Shown here one piece after another: positions 25,964 through 33,173 of a stretch of 64,000 nucleotides of DNA. Position numbers and translations under genes: made by a program. Under the pieces are notes generated by a model that was not told where the DNA came from, made no database searches, and worked only from the letters and a program-made list of their open reading frames with translations. Position 1 is the stretch's first letter; each line of letters starts with the position of its first letter. The stretch is from Hyphomicrobium denitrificans 1NES1 (GTDB lineage Bacteria; Pseudomonadota; Alphaproteobacteria; Rhizobiales; Hyphomicrobiaceae), in NCBI RefSeq assembly GCF_000230975.2, contig NC_021172.1, forward strand, positions 1,054,001-1,118,000, written 5' to 3'.

Positions 25964-26332
25964 GCCTCTCTCCTCTCGTTGAACCCTAGGCGGTCCAGCA
26001 CCTGCGATGAGCATCGCTGACCAACCGGGTTGTTCTATATGGGCGTTAAAATAGCGGATTGGCTCGCCTAGATAAAAGCGGCGCGCGTAACCTGCAGCTC
26101 AATTCTAGCATGAACGGCGAGAGTTTTGCGAAGGCCCGGTCGGCGCGGCATTTCGCGAGGTCGTGGGCGGTCGTTCGCGGAAGGAACGCGACAGCAATAC
26201 AAATGGCCGGATCGCAAAGCCGCACTACGCCGCACTACATCGCAACGCGATGGATGCCGGTCATCAAGCCCTGCGTAAAGCGCCCTGGCGCGGGAATCTT
26301 CAAGAACGTAGACGCGCGCCCCTTGCGTTCTG
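25964..26332. other. intergenic region, nothing recognised
   Basis: The 369 bases upstream of the peroxiredoxin contain no gene with a ribosome site or recognised sequence. The right part may be degraded sequence of the acyltransferase remnant that follows. Confidence 0.35.
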
Positions 26333-26782
26333 GTGACTCGCATCGTGGAACCGAGCATGCTACGCCGCCATAGAATTTATAATGAAATTTCTTCGAGTCT
26401 GCGAAACCCCGAAATGCTTGTCGGCCCCATCGTCGGTGGAGTGCCCCGGTTCGGATATGAATACTCGCCGCTCGACTGTATGAGCCGACCGTTCCAGCGC
26501 AACGGATGTGCGACGTCGGAACTCAAGCGCGTCCGGGTTGCGCAGCATGAAATCATAAATCGAGCGATCAAAGCATCAACCGGAGACAAGGTCTCGTTCA
26601 TCGACCCTTATGACTTTTTGTGTGACGAGGTATCCTGCCGGAATCTCGATGACGATAAACGTCCGATTTATTCGGATGAATCGCACCTGTCACGCTGGGG
26701 ATCGGTTTATCTTGTAACCAAGATGGTCGACGCGTTGGCGTCAGCGCTGGAACAGGGGCAGGACGTTGCAGCGGCGCGCTGA
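26333..26782 (+). pseudogene. C-terminal remnant of an SGNH-domain acyltransferase (OafA/OatA-like)
   Basis: About 130 codons resemble the end of acyltransferase-3 proteins that carry a C-terminal SGNH esterase domain. Leu-Val-Gly-Pro-Ile-Val opens the fragment, Phe-Ile-Asp-Pro-Tyr-Asp-Phe-Leu-Cys is the pre-catalytic strand, and Asp-Glu-Ser-His-Leu-Ser is the Asp-x-x-His catalytic block. The membrane acyltransferase and the first two thirds of the SGNH domain (with its nucleophile Ser) are absent, and nothing upstream in any frame restores them. This is probably a gene relic beside tRNA-Thr, not a functional enzyme. Confidence 0.6.
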
Positions 26783-26901
26783 CATCGTTATCCGGGATGA
26801 TTGTGTGGCGGGAGGCTCGATGCGGGCATTCCGATCGACGGCGAGGGTTCTCTCCACATACAAGCGAGATGCTGTCCGCATGGCAATTCTGAAGGAAATA
26901 C

Positions 26902-26976
26902 TGGTGCCGGCTGTAGGATTTGAACCTACGACCCCCTGATTACAAATCAGGTGCACTACCACTGTGCTAAGCCGGC
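26902..26976 (-). tRNA. tRNA-Thr (anticodon TGT)
   Basis: The minus strand folds into a cloverleaf: acceptor GCCGGCT paired with AGCCGGC and an encoded CCA, a D arm with AGCACAGTGGTAGTGC, and an anticodon stem CTGAT/ATCAG with the loop TTTGTAA (anticodon TGT). The T arm is GTAGGTTCAAATCCTAC. All arms are intact. Confidence 0.95.
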
Positions 26977-27133
26977 AACGTACCTTCAACTGCGCCGAGA
27001 ATGGGGTGCCAATGAAGGGACGACGGGCGACACCTCGCTCATCGATCTTGGGATGTCAACTACGCCCGCTGTCAGCGATGTCGTTTCGCTCCCCATCGAC
27101 GTGAAAACCGGGCGGACGACGGCCACCCCTCAC

Positions 27134-27162
27134 AAAAAAGGGGAGCAGAATGCCTGCTCCCC
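27134..27162 (-). terminator. rho-independent terminator of the small gene at 27189
   Basis: On the minus strand GGGGAGCAG (27162-27154) and CTGCTCCCC (27148-27140) form a perfect nine-base stem with a five-base loop, followed by six T (27139-27134). It lies 27 bases after the stop of the gene at 27189-27425. Confidence 0.85.
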
Positions 27163-27188
27163 ATAGACCCTTGAAAGTCTTCCTTAGA

Positions 27189-27425
27189 TCACGGGCACCA
27201 CCAGATCGGGCCGACGATGATGCAGCCGCGGGTGCGCCAGTCACCAGGTCGCGCGTTGTATCGATGCCAATGCGCGGGCGCTTTATCGTAACGGCCGCCC
27301 GGGGTGTAGTGCCGCCGCTTATGCTGAAACTTCCGTCTCTGATGGCGAGTGTCTTTGTAGTCTGCTATGTGAACGCCGGTGGACGCAGACGCAGACGCAA
27401 CCGCGCTCGGCTTCGTGACCGTCAT
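27189..27425 (-). CDS. small exported basic protein ending Trp-Trp-Cys-Pro
   Basis: A 78-residue protein from ATG 27425 (a TTG at 27431 is also in frame). The N-terminal 20 residues are weakly hydrophobic with an Ala/Ser-rich stretch, a poor signal peptide. The middle is His/Arg/Lys-rich. The C-terminus Arg-Thr-Arg-Gly-Cys-Ile-Ile-Val-Gly-Pro-Ile-Trp-Trp-Cys-Pro resembles a short conserved tail I know from small secreted Rhizobiales proteins. The perfect terminator right after the stop supports a real transcript. Function unknown. Confidence 0.6.
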   Translation of the reverse strand: MTVTKPSAVASASASTGVHIADYKDTRHQRRKFQHKRRHYTPGGRYDKAPAHWHRYNARPGDWRTRGCIIVGPIWWCP

Positions 27426-27649
27426 TGCCAATACGTCCGGCCACCGCAGCCATTGGGTGTCCCGTAAGCCTCAATGGGCCGGTGGAGGATGAGCCCGGCC
27501 GGGCACAGATGCTACGGCGCGGACAAAATCGCGGTTCCGGCGCCGAACTGGCATGGCGTTAAACCGATCTTCAGCTAATCTGGGCAAACGATTCTCATGC
27601 GCTGGGGTGCGATCATGCCGCGGCGTCATGGCCACTCGGGAGTTTGCCT

Positions 27650-27991
27650 ATGCCCACGAAATCCTTGACGGCTATGGCCGCGATTGCCGTGGCGCTGTGC
27701 GTCAGTAGCTATTCCGCTTCGGCTTTCGATGCGCTGCATCGGCCGGACTTGCGCTACCATGAGTTCGATCCTGATAGAGCCGCCGCCCTCGATCGCTATT
27801 ATCACTATTATTATGATCCGCGCGGTTACTATCCCTACTACAACTCAGGAGAGTGGGGCGGGCCTTCGATTAATCGCTTCCGCGGGCACCTGCCACCCTA
27901 CTATGCGTCGTGGGGTTCGACGAACCGCCGCTACTACCATGTCGAATGGCATCGCCGCCACTACGGCGGTCATCGTCGCGGCGATTGGTGA
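27650..27991 (+). CDS. secreted Tyr/His/Arg-rich small protein
   Basis: A 113-residue protein. The ATG at 27650 follows CGGGAG. A signal peptide (Met-Pro-Thr-Lys-Ser-Leu, hydrophobic core, Ala-Ser-Ala-Phe) precedes a mature chain very rich in Tyr, His and Arg, with runs such as Tyr-Tyr-His-Tyr-Tyr-Tyr and a tail Arg-Arg-His-Tyr-Gly-Gly-His-Arg-Arg-Gly. No known domain. The composition suggests a surface or periplasmic protein, perhaps metal- or wall-binding; that is only a guess. Confidence 0.6.
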   Translation: MPTKSLTAMAAIAVALCVSSYSASAFDALHRPDLRYHEFDPDRAAALDRYYHYYYDPRGYYPYYNSGEWGGPSINRFRGHLPPYYASWGSTNRRYYHVEWHRRHYGGHRRGDW

Positions 27992-28171
27992 CCCGTTCAT
28001 CTTCTGTATGGGAAGACGTCATCGCGCAGCCGCAAGCTTTGCGCGTTCGCGCCATATTTTAATGGTTTCTAGAAGTTCATCATTATTGAGAACTGAGTGC
28101 CGCATTTGTCTTGGTGTCTTTGCCATTTGTGTGAGGCGAGCCACCGCTGCGGCACGTAGGAGGGCCAGTTG

Positions 28172-28495
28172 ATGAAGAAGTTTGCGCACGGATTTATGGC
28201 GCTATCGGTTGCAGCAGGCATGACGTTGGCGTCAGCACCGGAAGCCCAGGCATGGCGTGGACGCGGCGGCGGGGTTGGTCTCGGCGTCGCGGCCGGTATC
28301 ATAGGTCTCGGTGTCGGCGCAGCGATTGCCGACGGATACCGCGGGCCGCGCTATTACTCACGTTATGATGATGGCTGCTTTCGTGGTCCGCGGGAGTGCC
28401 ATTGGGCGCATCGGCGCTGCTTCGAAAACGAATACGGTGACACGGTCTGCCGGGGCGGTCGCTATGTCTGCGAGCGCCCGTTGATCTGCGACTGA
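28172..28495 (+). CDS. small secreted protein with glycine-rich hydrophobic segment and Cys-rich tail
   Basis: A 107-residue protein starting at ATG 28172 (AGGAGGG upstream). The signal peptide ends Ala-Gln-Ala-Trp. A Gly-rich segment follows (Gly-Val-Gly-Leu-Gly-Val-Ala-Ala-Gly-Ile-Ile-Gly), as in small glycine-zipper envelope proteins. The tail has six Cys (Gly-Cys-Phe, Glu-Cys-His-Trp, Arg-Cys-Phe, Val-Cys-Arg, Val-Cys-Glu, Ile-Cys-Asp), probably disulfide-bonded. A strong terminator follows. Similar BA14K-like or glycine-zipper proteins occur in Rhizobiales; family assignment is tentative. Confidence 0.65.
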   Translation: MKKFAHGFMALSVAAGMTLASAPEAQAWRGRGGGVGLGVAAGIIGLGVGAAIADGYRGPRYYSRYDDGCFRGPRECHWAHRRCFENEYGDTVCRGGRYVCERPLICD

Positions 28496-28528
28496 AGAGG
28501 CGCGGACCGAACACGGCGAGATGATCGG

Positions 28529-28557
28529 GCCGGTGCGAAGTCTCCGCACCGGCTTTT
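28529..28557 (+). terminator. rho-independent terminator
   Basis: GCCGGTGCG (28529-28537) pairs perfectly with CGCACCGGC (28545-28553) around a seven-base loop and is followed by four T. It ends the transcript of the gene at 28172 just before the convergent rlmB stop. Confidence 0.85.
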
Positions 28558-29498
28558 CATTTTCGCCGCGCCTGCATGGCAGCGTAGAGAGCGATGGCCG
28601 CTGCGTTTGATACGTTGAGACTGGCGACGGGGCCGTCCGTTGAAATACGAACCAGCTTATCGCAGGTCTTGCGCGTCAACTCCCTCAGACCCTTGCCTTC
28701 GGACCCCATAACCAGCGCCGTCGGCCGCGACCAATCGAGATCTTCAATCGCGGTATCCGCGCTGCCGTCAAGGCCGACGAGTGCAAACCCCGCGTCCCGC
28801 AGTTCTTCGAGCGCGCGTGCCAGATTCGCGACCAGCGCGACGGGGATGAGGTCCAGCGCGCCGGAGGCGGACTTCGCGAGAACGCCGTTGAGCGGCGGAC
28901 TATGCCGGTGCGTCATCACGAGGCCGCTGGCGCCGAACACGGCGGAAGATCTCAGAATCGCGCCGACGTTGTGCGGGTCGGTGACCTGATCGAGCACGAT
29001 CAGGGGCCGCCCATCGGAAACGCGAGCCAACTCGTCCCACTGCGGCTCGGGCAGCGGTTCCGTTTCGAGTGCCACGCCCTGATGCACGGTGTCGGGACCG
29101 AGGAGGCGATCAAGGTCACGCGGCGTGACGCGATCGATCGTCGCGTTAATCGGGCCGACGGCTTCGATCAGCCGGCGCTCAGCGTTTTCGGTCAGCAACA
29201 GGCGATGAATACGTCGCGCCGGGTTCTTCAGTGCTGCCTCGACGGCGTGCAGGCCGAAGAGCCGAAGCGGACCCTCCGCATCCTCTCTGGCGCGCCCTCG
29301 CGCGATGTCTCTCGGCAGCGATTTTGCGCGTTGAGGCATGCCGGCGTGGCTGCCAGCCGGCGCCGAAAAGCGATTTTTCTCGCGCCACGGCTTTTTGAAA
29401 TGGTCTTTGGGCAGGGTCTTTCTCGCGATTGGTTGGCTTGCCCGGCTGGAACGCGCCTGCCGTGGCGTCGGCGCGGGCCGCCCCCGGGGGTGGTGCAA
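28557..29498 (-). CDS. rlmB: 23S rRNA (guanosine-2'-O)-methyltransferase RlmB-like, TrmH family
   Basis: A SPOUT-class RNA 2'-O-methyltransferase of 313 residues. The substrate-binding N-terminal domain starts near Arg-Leu-Phe-Gly-Leu-His-Ala-Val-Glu (about 79-87). The SPOUT motifs follow: Asp-Gln-Val-Thr-Asp-Pro-His-Asn-Val-Gly-Ala-Ile-Leu-Arg-Ser (about 175-189), Met-Gly-Ser-Glu-Gly-Lys-Gly-Leu near residue 260, and Ser-Leu-Asn-Val-Ser-Asn-Ala-Ala near 292. The first 55-60 residues are a basic Pro/Arg/Lys tail of uncertain start: TTG 29498 is the longest start and ATG 29339 a shorter one. It is beside tRNA-Tyr but transcribed away from it. Confidence 0.9.
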   Translation of the reverse strand: MHHPRGRPAPTPRQARSSRASQPIARKTLPKDHFKKPWREKNRFSAPAGSHAGMPQRAKSLPRDIARGRAREDAEGPLRLFGLHAVEAALKNPARRIHRLLLTENAERRLIEAVGPINATIDRVTPRDLDRLLGPDTVHQGVALETEPLPEPQWDELARVSDGRPLIVLDQVTDPHNVGAILRSSAVFGASGLVMTHRHSPPLNGVLAKSASGALDLIPVALVANLARALEELRDAGFALVGLDGSADTAIEDLDWSRPTALVMGSEGKGLRELTRKTCDKLVRISTDGPVASLNVSNAAAIALYAAMQARRK

Positions 29499-29630
29499 GC
29501 TGGCGCAACCGTTGGACCTTGCAGCTTTTCCGATTGACAGGGAAGGCCCTCGTGAAGATAACGCGGGCGGAGGCCCTGCCTTGATCGGCGGGGCGCTTTC
29601 ATTTGGACTGCGGGCACGGCCTGCGGCCTT

Positions 29631-29715
29631 GGAGAGGTGCCCGAGTGGCTAAAGGGGACGGACTGTAAATCCGTTGGCTTCGCCTACGCTGGTTCGAATC
29701 CAGCCCTCTCCACCA
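29631..29715 (+). tRNA. tRNA-Tyr (anticodon GTA)
   Basis: A full cloverleaf with a class II variable arm: acceptor GGAGAGG paired with CCTCTCC and an encoded CCA, an anticodon loop CTGTAAA (anticodon GTA), a long variable arm around TTGGCTTCGCCTACG, and the T arm TGGTTCGAATCCA. It borders the accessory region to its right, the usual position for integrative elements, but no integrase is visible. Confidence 0.95.
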
Positions 29716-29988
29716 ATGACTTAGCAAAATGATCCTTGAATTTGGCACAGGTTTGGCACGCGGCGAGGGGTCGTGGGTGGTCGATTTTTCCTGGTTGATG
29801 ATGCGGCGGCTGACTTGCACGAGCGCGTGTGGGGACCAGTAGTGAATGGGGTCGCAACTGGGGGCGGAGGTCCAATCGCTTCGGGTACGTTTGGCGGGAT
29901 GGTCGCCAGAGCAATTCAGATGCCGAGAGAACGATGGGCAGACCTGAGTATCAGTGTCGATCACCATGCCGCTGGTGGTAAGACGTGG

Positions 29989-30252
29989 CTAGAGTTTGCT
30001 GATATTCAGGAAGTCTTTAAGAGAGCTGATTTTCCGAAATAAGATCGGGTTCTCGTAGATGTTGCCGATGACTGATATCGGCATCCAATTGTACTCGCTT
30101 CCCTTGATAATAGCCCACATCCAACCGTTAAAGTTTTCGTCCCAAGTCATTACTGCGCGGTACTCAGCTTTTTGACCGGCGCAGTGATATAATTCGCTTC
30201 TAATATGTATCGGCAGGGTGCGTTTCGAGCCTCCACGATCCTGGCGAAGCAC
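29989..30252 (-). CDS. small hypothetical protein of the accessory region
   Basis: An 87-codon frame from GTG 30252; the true start may lie further in. The part from Ser-Glu-Leu-Tyr-His-Cys-Ala-Gly onward looks like folded protein: Met-Thr-Trp-Asp-Glu-Asn-Phe-Asn-Gly-Trp-Met-Trp is unusually aromatic and the tail is lysine-rich. G+C is lower than in the flanking core genes, which fits acquired DNA next to tRNA-Tyr. No family recognised. Confidence 0.45.
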   Translation of the reverse strand: MLRQDRGGSKRTLPIHIRSELYHCAGQKAEYRAVMTWDENFNGWMWAIIKGSEYNWMPISVIGNIYENPILFRKISSLKDFLNISKL

Positions 30253-30518
30253 GATGAAAACTATATGCCTCGCGAAGCTGCTGCTGCGCTCCGGAGTCCC
30301 AAGTCTGGCGCAACCGCTCGATAGCGCAGCTGATTCGCATCAAAAAAACGGCGACCTGTCTCTCGTCTGCAGCTGACACCCGAAGAGATGCGCGGCGGTT
30401 ACCCCCTTATGGCGAGAGAAAATAGTCCTCTCCTACCGCATCAGGACTAGATGGCGGAAATGATTGTACGGTGCGATAGTCCGCCCCCTTCGTGTCAGAA
30501 GAACATGCGGATTCAGAA

Positions 30519-30779
30519 ATGAGACAGATACTCTTGCTCGCAATATTTCTCGCCCATTCCAGCGTGGCCGTAGCTGTAAGTGACAGGTTGAAGGATGCTT
30601 GCTCGTCGGACTACGTCGCTTACTGCAGTCCATATAAGGTCACATCTCCCCCAAGCGCGTCGTTAAGAGCGTGCATGCGGGCTCATCGCCATCAGCTGTC
30701 TGAGAGCTGCCTCAGAGCATTGGGAGATTCGGGGTATGTGAGCAGACGTGAGATTGAGGATTACAAGCGGGGAAGATAG
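30519..30779 (+). CDS. secreted protein with one GLG1-like Cys-rich repeat
   Basis: An 86-residue protein from ATG 30519 with a signal peptide (Met-Arg-Gln-Ile-Leu-Leu-Leu, cut near Ser-Val-Ala-Val). The mature part has the spacing of a GLG1/Cys-rich FGFR-type repeat: Ala-Cys-Ser-Ser-Asp-Tyr-Val-Ala-Tyr-Cys, then Leu-Arg-Ala-Cys-Met-Arg-Ala-His and Leu-Ser-Glu-Ser-Cys-Leu. Such repeats occur in small periplasmic proteins of alphaproteobacteria with no known role. It lies in the accessory region; an imperfect FNR-like palindrome is at 30330-30343. Confidence 0.6.
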   Translation: MRQILLLAIFLAHSSVAVAVSDRLKDACSSDYVAYCSPYKVTSPPSASLRACMRAHRHQLSESCLRALGDSGYVSRREIEDYKRGR

Positions 30780-30846
30780 GCAGTCTTTACAGGCAACGTA
30801 AGCTACTTGCACCTATCGGTTTGCTCTGACCCATCACTCGCAGGAT

Positions 30847-31164
30847 TTATCTATCACCAGAAAGGTAACTCTCAATTTTATAAATGTCTTCTGATGAAAA
30901 CTGAATCTGCGGCATGTCTTTGTGTCGTGAGCCAATCCCCTCAGCCAGTTCAAATTCCAACCGCTCAGTCGGGTATGAACGGAGGACGATCCAAAGGTTC
31001 GGTGCTTCTTTGAGCGGGCTCGCGGTTTCCGCTGCTAGTGCATGACAACGGCCACAGTTCTTTTGAAGGAGATCTTTGCCGTTTTCGTTATCAGCTGCAT
31101 CGGTCGGTACCGAACAGCAAAGAAACAGCAGACCTACCGAGACTCTGAACCACAACCGCTGCAT
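30847..31164 (-). CDS. monoheme class I cytochrome c
   Basis: A 105-residue exported cytochrome. The ATG at 31164 follows AAGGG by eight bases and begins a signal peptide (Gln-Arg-Leu-Trp-Phe-Arg, hydrophobic core, Thr-Asp-Ala-Ala). Heme is bound by Cys-Gly-Arg-Cys-His at about residues 37-41. The likely axial Met is in His-Lys-Asp-Met-Pro-Gln near residue 82. The frame is open up to 31218, but that would add residues before the signal peptide. It lies among accessory genes, so the electron donor is unknown; the cbb3 oxidase 4 kb away is a possible acceptor. Confidence 0.8.
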   Translation of the reverse strand: MQRLWFRVSVGLLFLCCSVPTDAADNENGKDLLQKNCGRCHALAAETASPLKEAPNLWIVLRSYPTERLEFELAEGIGSRHKDMPQIQFSSEDIYKIESYLSGDR

Positions 31165-31376
31165 GAGTTTACCCTTCAAGGTATGAGCCATGCGCACTCC
31201 GGTTTTGCCGTTGTGCACCGTGAGCGGGAGTCACTTTCTTGTTCTGCTGTCCTCAGTACGTTCTTGGGTGCTGGCCGGCATATTGTACTTCCCAAACCCA
31301 AAAATCGCAAATCGGTGTAAAGCGGTTTACCAACGCCTACCGCTTGCTTTTTGGCTTTTTACCGGGCCCTGACACC

Positions 31377-32168
31377 GTGACCGCAATCTTTAGCGTCCGT
31401 CTGGATGAAGTTGGGAAAGACAGGCGCCCGCACGTCATCGTCGCTGGCGGGGTTGGTACGTTGGAGCAATGGAGCGATCTCGAACAAAAATGGGACCGCC
31501 TCATGAAAAGCAAAGGTATTGGTATTTTTCACAAATGCGACTTCGATGATCGCAAGGGCGATTTTGAGAATTGGGGTGATCTCAAGTGCCGAAACCTGAT
31601 CAAAGCGCAAGAGAAGGCTATAAGAAACTGCATTCCCTTCACGATTGCCGTTGCCGTGGAAAAGAAAACACACGCCAAGGTGAAGAAGGCAATGCAGAAC
31701 ATCAGACACTTCAAGGCTGATTCCGATTACGGGCTTTGCTTCAGAGTTATTCGGTTTCTCGTGTGCCAAAAGATCGCCAAGCAGGTGCCGAAAGCCAAAG
31801 TTCAGTTCCTTCTTGAGCAGGGCCCGGACGCGGCGGATGCGAGCGTGATCTACGAAGACATCCGGCGAACCATAGGAGCTAAATACAGGCCAGCAATGTA
31901 TGCTGAGATGCTGAATGGTTTTGCATCTTCGGCGAAGGGCCAGTTTCGGAGCCTTGAGGCTGCGGACTACTTGGCGGGAAGAGCAATGGAGGATTTCGAG
32001 GCTGGTCACTTCCTCAGCACCAAAAGGGGCAACCAAATATCGATGCTGATGGACGAGGAGTTTTTAACTCATTGGCATGAAGACATGATCAAAGCCCGAG
32101 AGCATCGGCGCGCCCACTACATCAATTCTCGTTCGAAGCCTTCTTCTTCGGACGAGCAAGCTTCTTAA
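31377..32168 (+). CDS. DUF3800-like protein
   Basis: A 263-residue protein from GTG 31377; no ribosome site is clear and the start is uncertain. The N-terminus has Arg-Leu-Asp-Glu-Val-Gly followed by Val-Ile-Val-Ala-Gly-Gly-Val, close to the Tyr-x-Asp-Glu-Ser-Gly plus Val-Leu-Gly-Gly pattern that opens DUF3800 proteins, which have a RNase H-like fold and turn up in mobile and defence regions. A later Gln-Phe-Leu-Leu-Glu-Gln-Gly-Pro-Asp and Leu-Glu-Ala-Ala-Asp-Tyr-Leu-Ala-Gly supply further acidic residues typical of the family. Its last 47 bases overlap the minus-strand gene at 32122-32280. Confidence 0.65.
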   Translation: MTAIFSVRLDEVGKDRRPHVIVAGGVGTLEQWSDLEQKWDRLMKSKGIGIFHKCDFDDRKGDFENWGDLKCRNLIKAQEKAIRNCIPFTIAVAVEKKTHAKVKKAMQNIRHFKADSDYGLCFRVIRFLVCQKIAKQVPKAKVQFLLEQGPDAADASVIYEDIRRTIGAKYRPAMYAEMLNGFASSAKGQFRSLEAADYLAGRAMEDFEAGHFLSTKRGNQISMLMDEEFLTHWHEDMIKAREHRRAHYINSRSKPSSSDEQAS

Positions 32169-32280
32169 AGGCGTGTTCAGCCTCTCTACCGCTCTCATCC
32201 ACCCCGTGTTCCTTCGCGGTTTCCTGAAACCGTTTGAACTGCTCTTTGGGGTCTAGTTCTGGTTCTTTGCGTTTGGGCAT
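32122..32280 (-). CDS. 52-residue charged protein, antisense-overlapping the DUF3800-like gene
   Basis: ATG 32280 to TGA 32122-32124 gives 52 residues: Met-Pro-Lys-Arg-Lys-Glu-Pro, then Asp-Pro-Lys-Glu-Gln-Phe-Lys-Arg-Phe-Gln-Glu-Thr-Ala-Lys-Glu, Gly-Val-Asp-Glu-Ser-Gly and a basic tail Arg-Pro-Lys-Lys-Lys-Ala. It is a soluble helical peptide. I recall peptides of this type (Pro-Lys-Glu-Gln-Phe-Lys-Arg-Phe) in mobile regions of Rhizobiales, with no known function. The 3' ends of this gene and the DUF3800-like gene overlap tail to tail, so either transcript is antisense to the other. Confidence 0.65.
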   Translation of the reverse strand: MPKRKEPELDPKEQFKRFQETAKEHGVDESGREAEHAFKKLARPKKKASNEN

Positions 32281-32440
32281 TTTTCAAAGCTCGCTTCTTC
32301 TCTCATCAGCATACCATGATTTGTCCGTTCCATGCGGAGTCAGAATCAGATGCTTGGGTCCGCGCCCAAGACAACACCAGAAAGCTGTGAATTGCTTCTT
32401 GTCTCCGGTTGCGGCGAGCATGGCATTGGGCTGATAAGCA

Positions 32441-32622
32441 AGAGGCAAGCTCGGGGTCAGATCCCGGCTTGCCTCTGGTGAGCCCTTTTACGGGCCCGAC
32501 TAGCGCACCACCCCATCCCAGCAACGTGAAAGCGGAGGTGAGAATGACGGCTAAATAATAATCCCGCCCTTTCGGGCACCCAATAGGGCTTAGGGACGGG
32601 CCGCATGCGTGCCGCCCGTCCC
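32441..32622. other. row of strong RNA hairpins in a 374-base gene-free stretch
   Basis: Between the small gene at 32280 and the winged-helix-like gene at 32655 no protein frame is convincing, but several hairpins occur. AGAGGCAAGC (32441-32450) pairs with GCTTGCCTCT (32467-32476), with an inner CGGG/CCCG. GCCC/GGGC pairs occur at 32482-32495 and 32566-32577. GGGACGGG (32593-32600) pairs with CCCGTCCC (32615-32622). None ends in a long T run. They could form a structured leader of the downstream gene or a small RNA. Confidence 0.5.
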
Positions 32623-32654
32623 GCTTCTCTACACCAATTTGGAGGGCTCAGCCA

Positions 32655-33137
32655 ATGAGCACCGATTCTATGTCCACAGCTAACTACGCTGCTGTAATAG
32701 CCGATTTGCGCGCCAAGCGGGACGAGTTGGAGCGCACAATCAGTATGTTGGAGGCTATGGCTCAGTTAGCTCCATCAGGTACCGCCGCCGTAAGCCAGCC
32801 CGTTCGCCCTGTTTTTGTGATGGATGCGACTGCTGATGCCCCATTGGGCCACTTTGTTTCCCCGCCAGCAACTGGCAATACGGGCATTGGCGATGCTGTG
32901 GCGAGAATTCTCAAGGACAATCAGGGCCGAGCGCTTTCAACCAGAGAAGTAACAGACTTACTTTTGCGGTCAGGATTTCCGCAAACGACAGAAAACCCCG
33001 TCAATAATGTGTGGTCTGCCTTATCCCATCGAATGAAGACTAAGGGCGATGTTGCGCGCGAGGGAAAGAACTGGCGATTTGCGAGGTTGGAAAAAGCGCC
33101 TCAGGCGAATTCGCTACAAAATATGAATGGCCATTGA
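32655..33137 (+). CDS. coiled-coil plus winged-helix-like protein of the accessory region
   Basis: A 160-residue protein with an ATG at 32655 and GGAGGG eight bases upstream. Residues 8-40 are a short helical coiled coil (Ile-Ala-Asp-Leu-Arg-Ala-Lys-Arg-Asp-Glu-Leu-Glu-Arg). Residues 75-145 look like a winged helix of the HARE-HTH type: Ile-Leu-Lys-Asp-Asn-Gln-Gly-Arg-Ala-Leu-Ser-Thr-Arg-Glu-Val, Leu-Leu-Arg-Ser-Gly-Phe, then Val-Trp-Ser-Ala-Leu and Gly-Lys-Asn-Trp-Arg-Phe. It probably binds DNA. A perfect terminator follows. Confidence 0.7.
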   Translation: MSTDSMSTANYAAVIADLRAKRDELERTISMLEAMAQLAPSGTAAVSQPVRPVFVMDATADAPLGHFVSPPATGNTGIGDAVARILKDNQGRALSTREVTDLLLRSGFPQTTENPVNNVWSALSHRMKTKGDVAREGKNWRFARLEKAPQANSLQNMNGH

Positions 33138-33141
33138 TGGC

Positions 33142-33173
33142 GAAGACCAAGCCCTAGGCTTGGTCTTCTTTTT
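33142..33173 (+). terminator. rho-independent terminator between convergent genes
   Basis: GAAGACCAAGCC (33142-33153) pairs perfectly with GGCTTGGTCTTC (33157-33168) with a three-base loop, followed by five T. It ends the winged-helix gene transcript and overlaps the transposase stop region. Confidence 0.9.

Noticed and set aside
27150..27467. Plus-strand 105-codon frame
   Set aside because: It runs antisense to the small exported protein at 27189-27425, which has a matching terminator and a recognisable C-terminal tail.
29599..29967. Minus-strand frames of 76 and 122 codons across tRNA-Tyr
   Set aside because: They contain the Gly-Phe-Glu-Pro-Ala and Gly-Leu-Asp-Ser-Asn-Gln strings that arise when a tRNA T arm is translated from the antisense strand. 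They have no other support.
29773..30042. Plus-strand 89-codon frame after tRNA-Tyr
   Set aside because: No ribosome site and no family-like sequence; it overlaps the better-supported minus-strand gene at 29989-30252.
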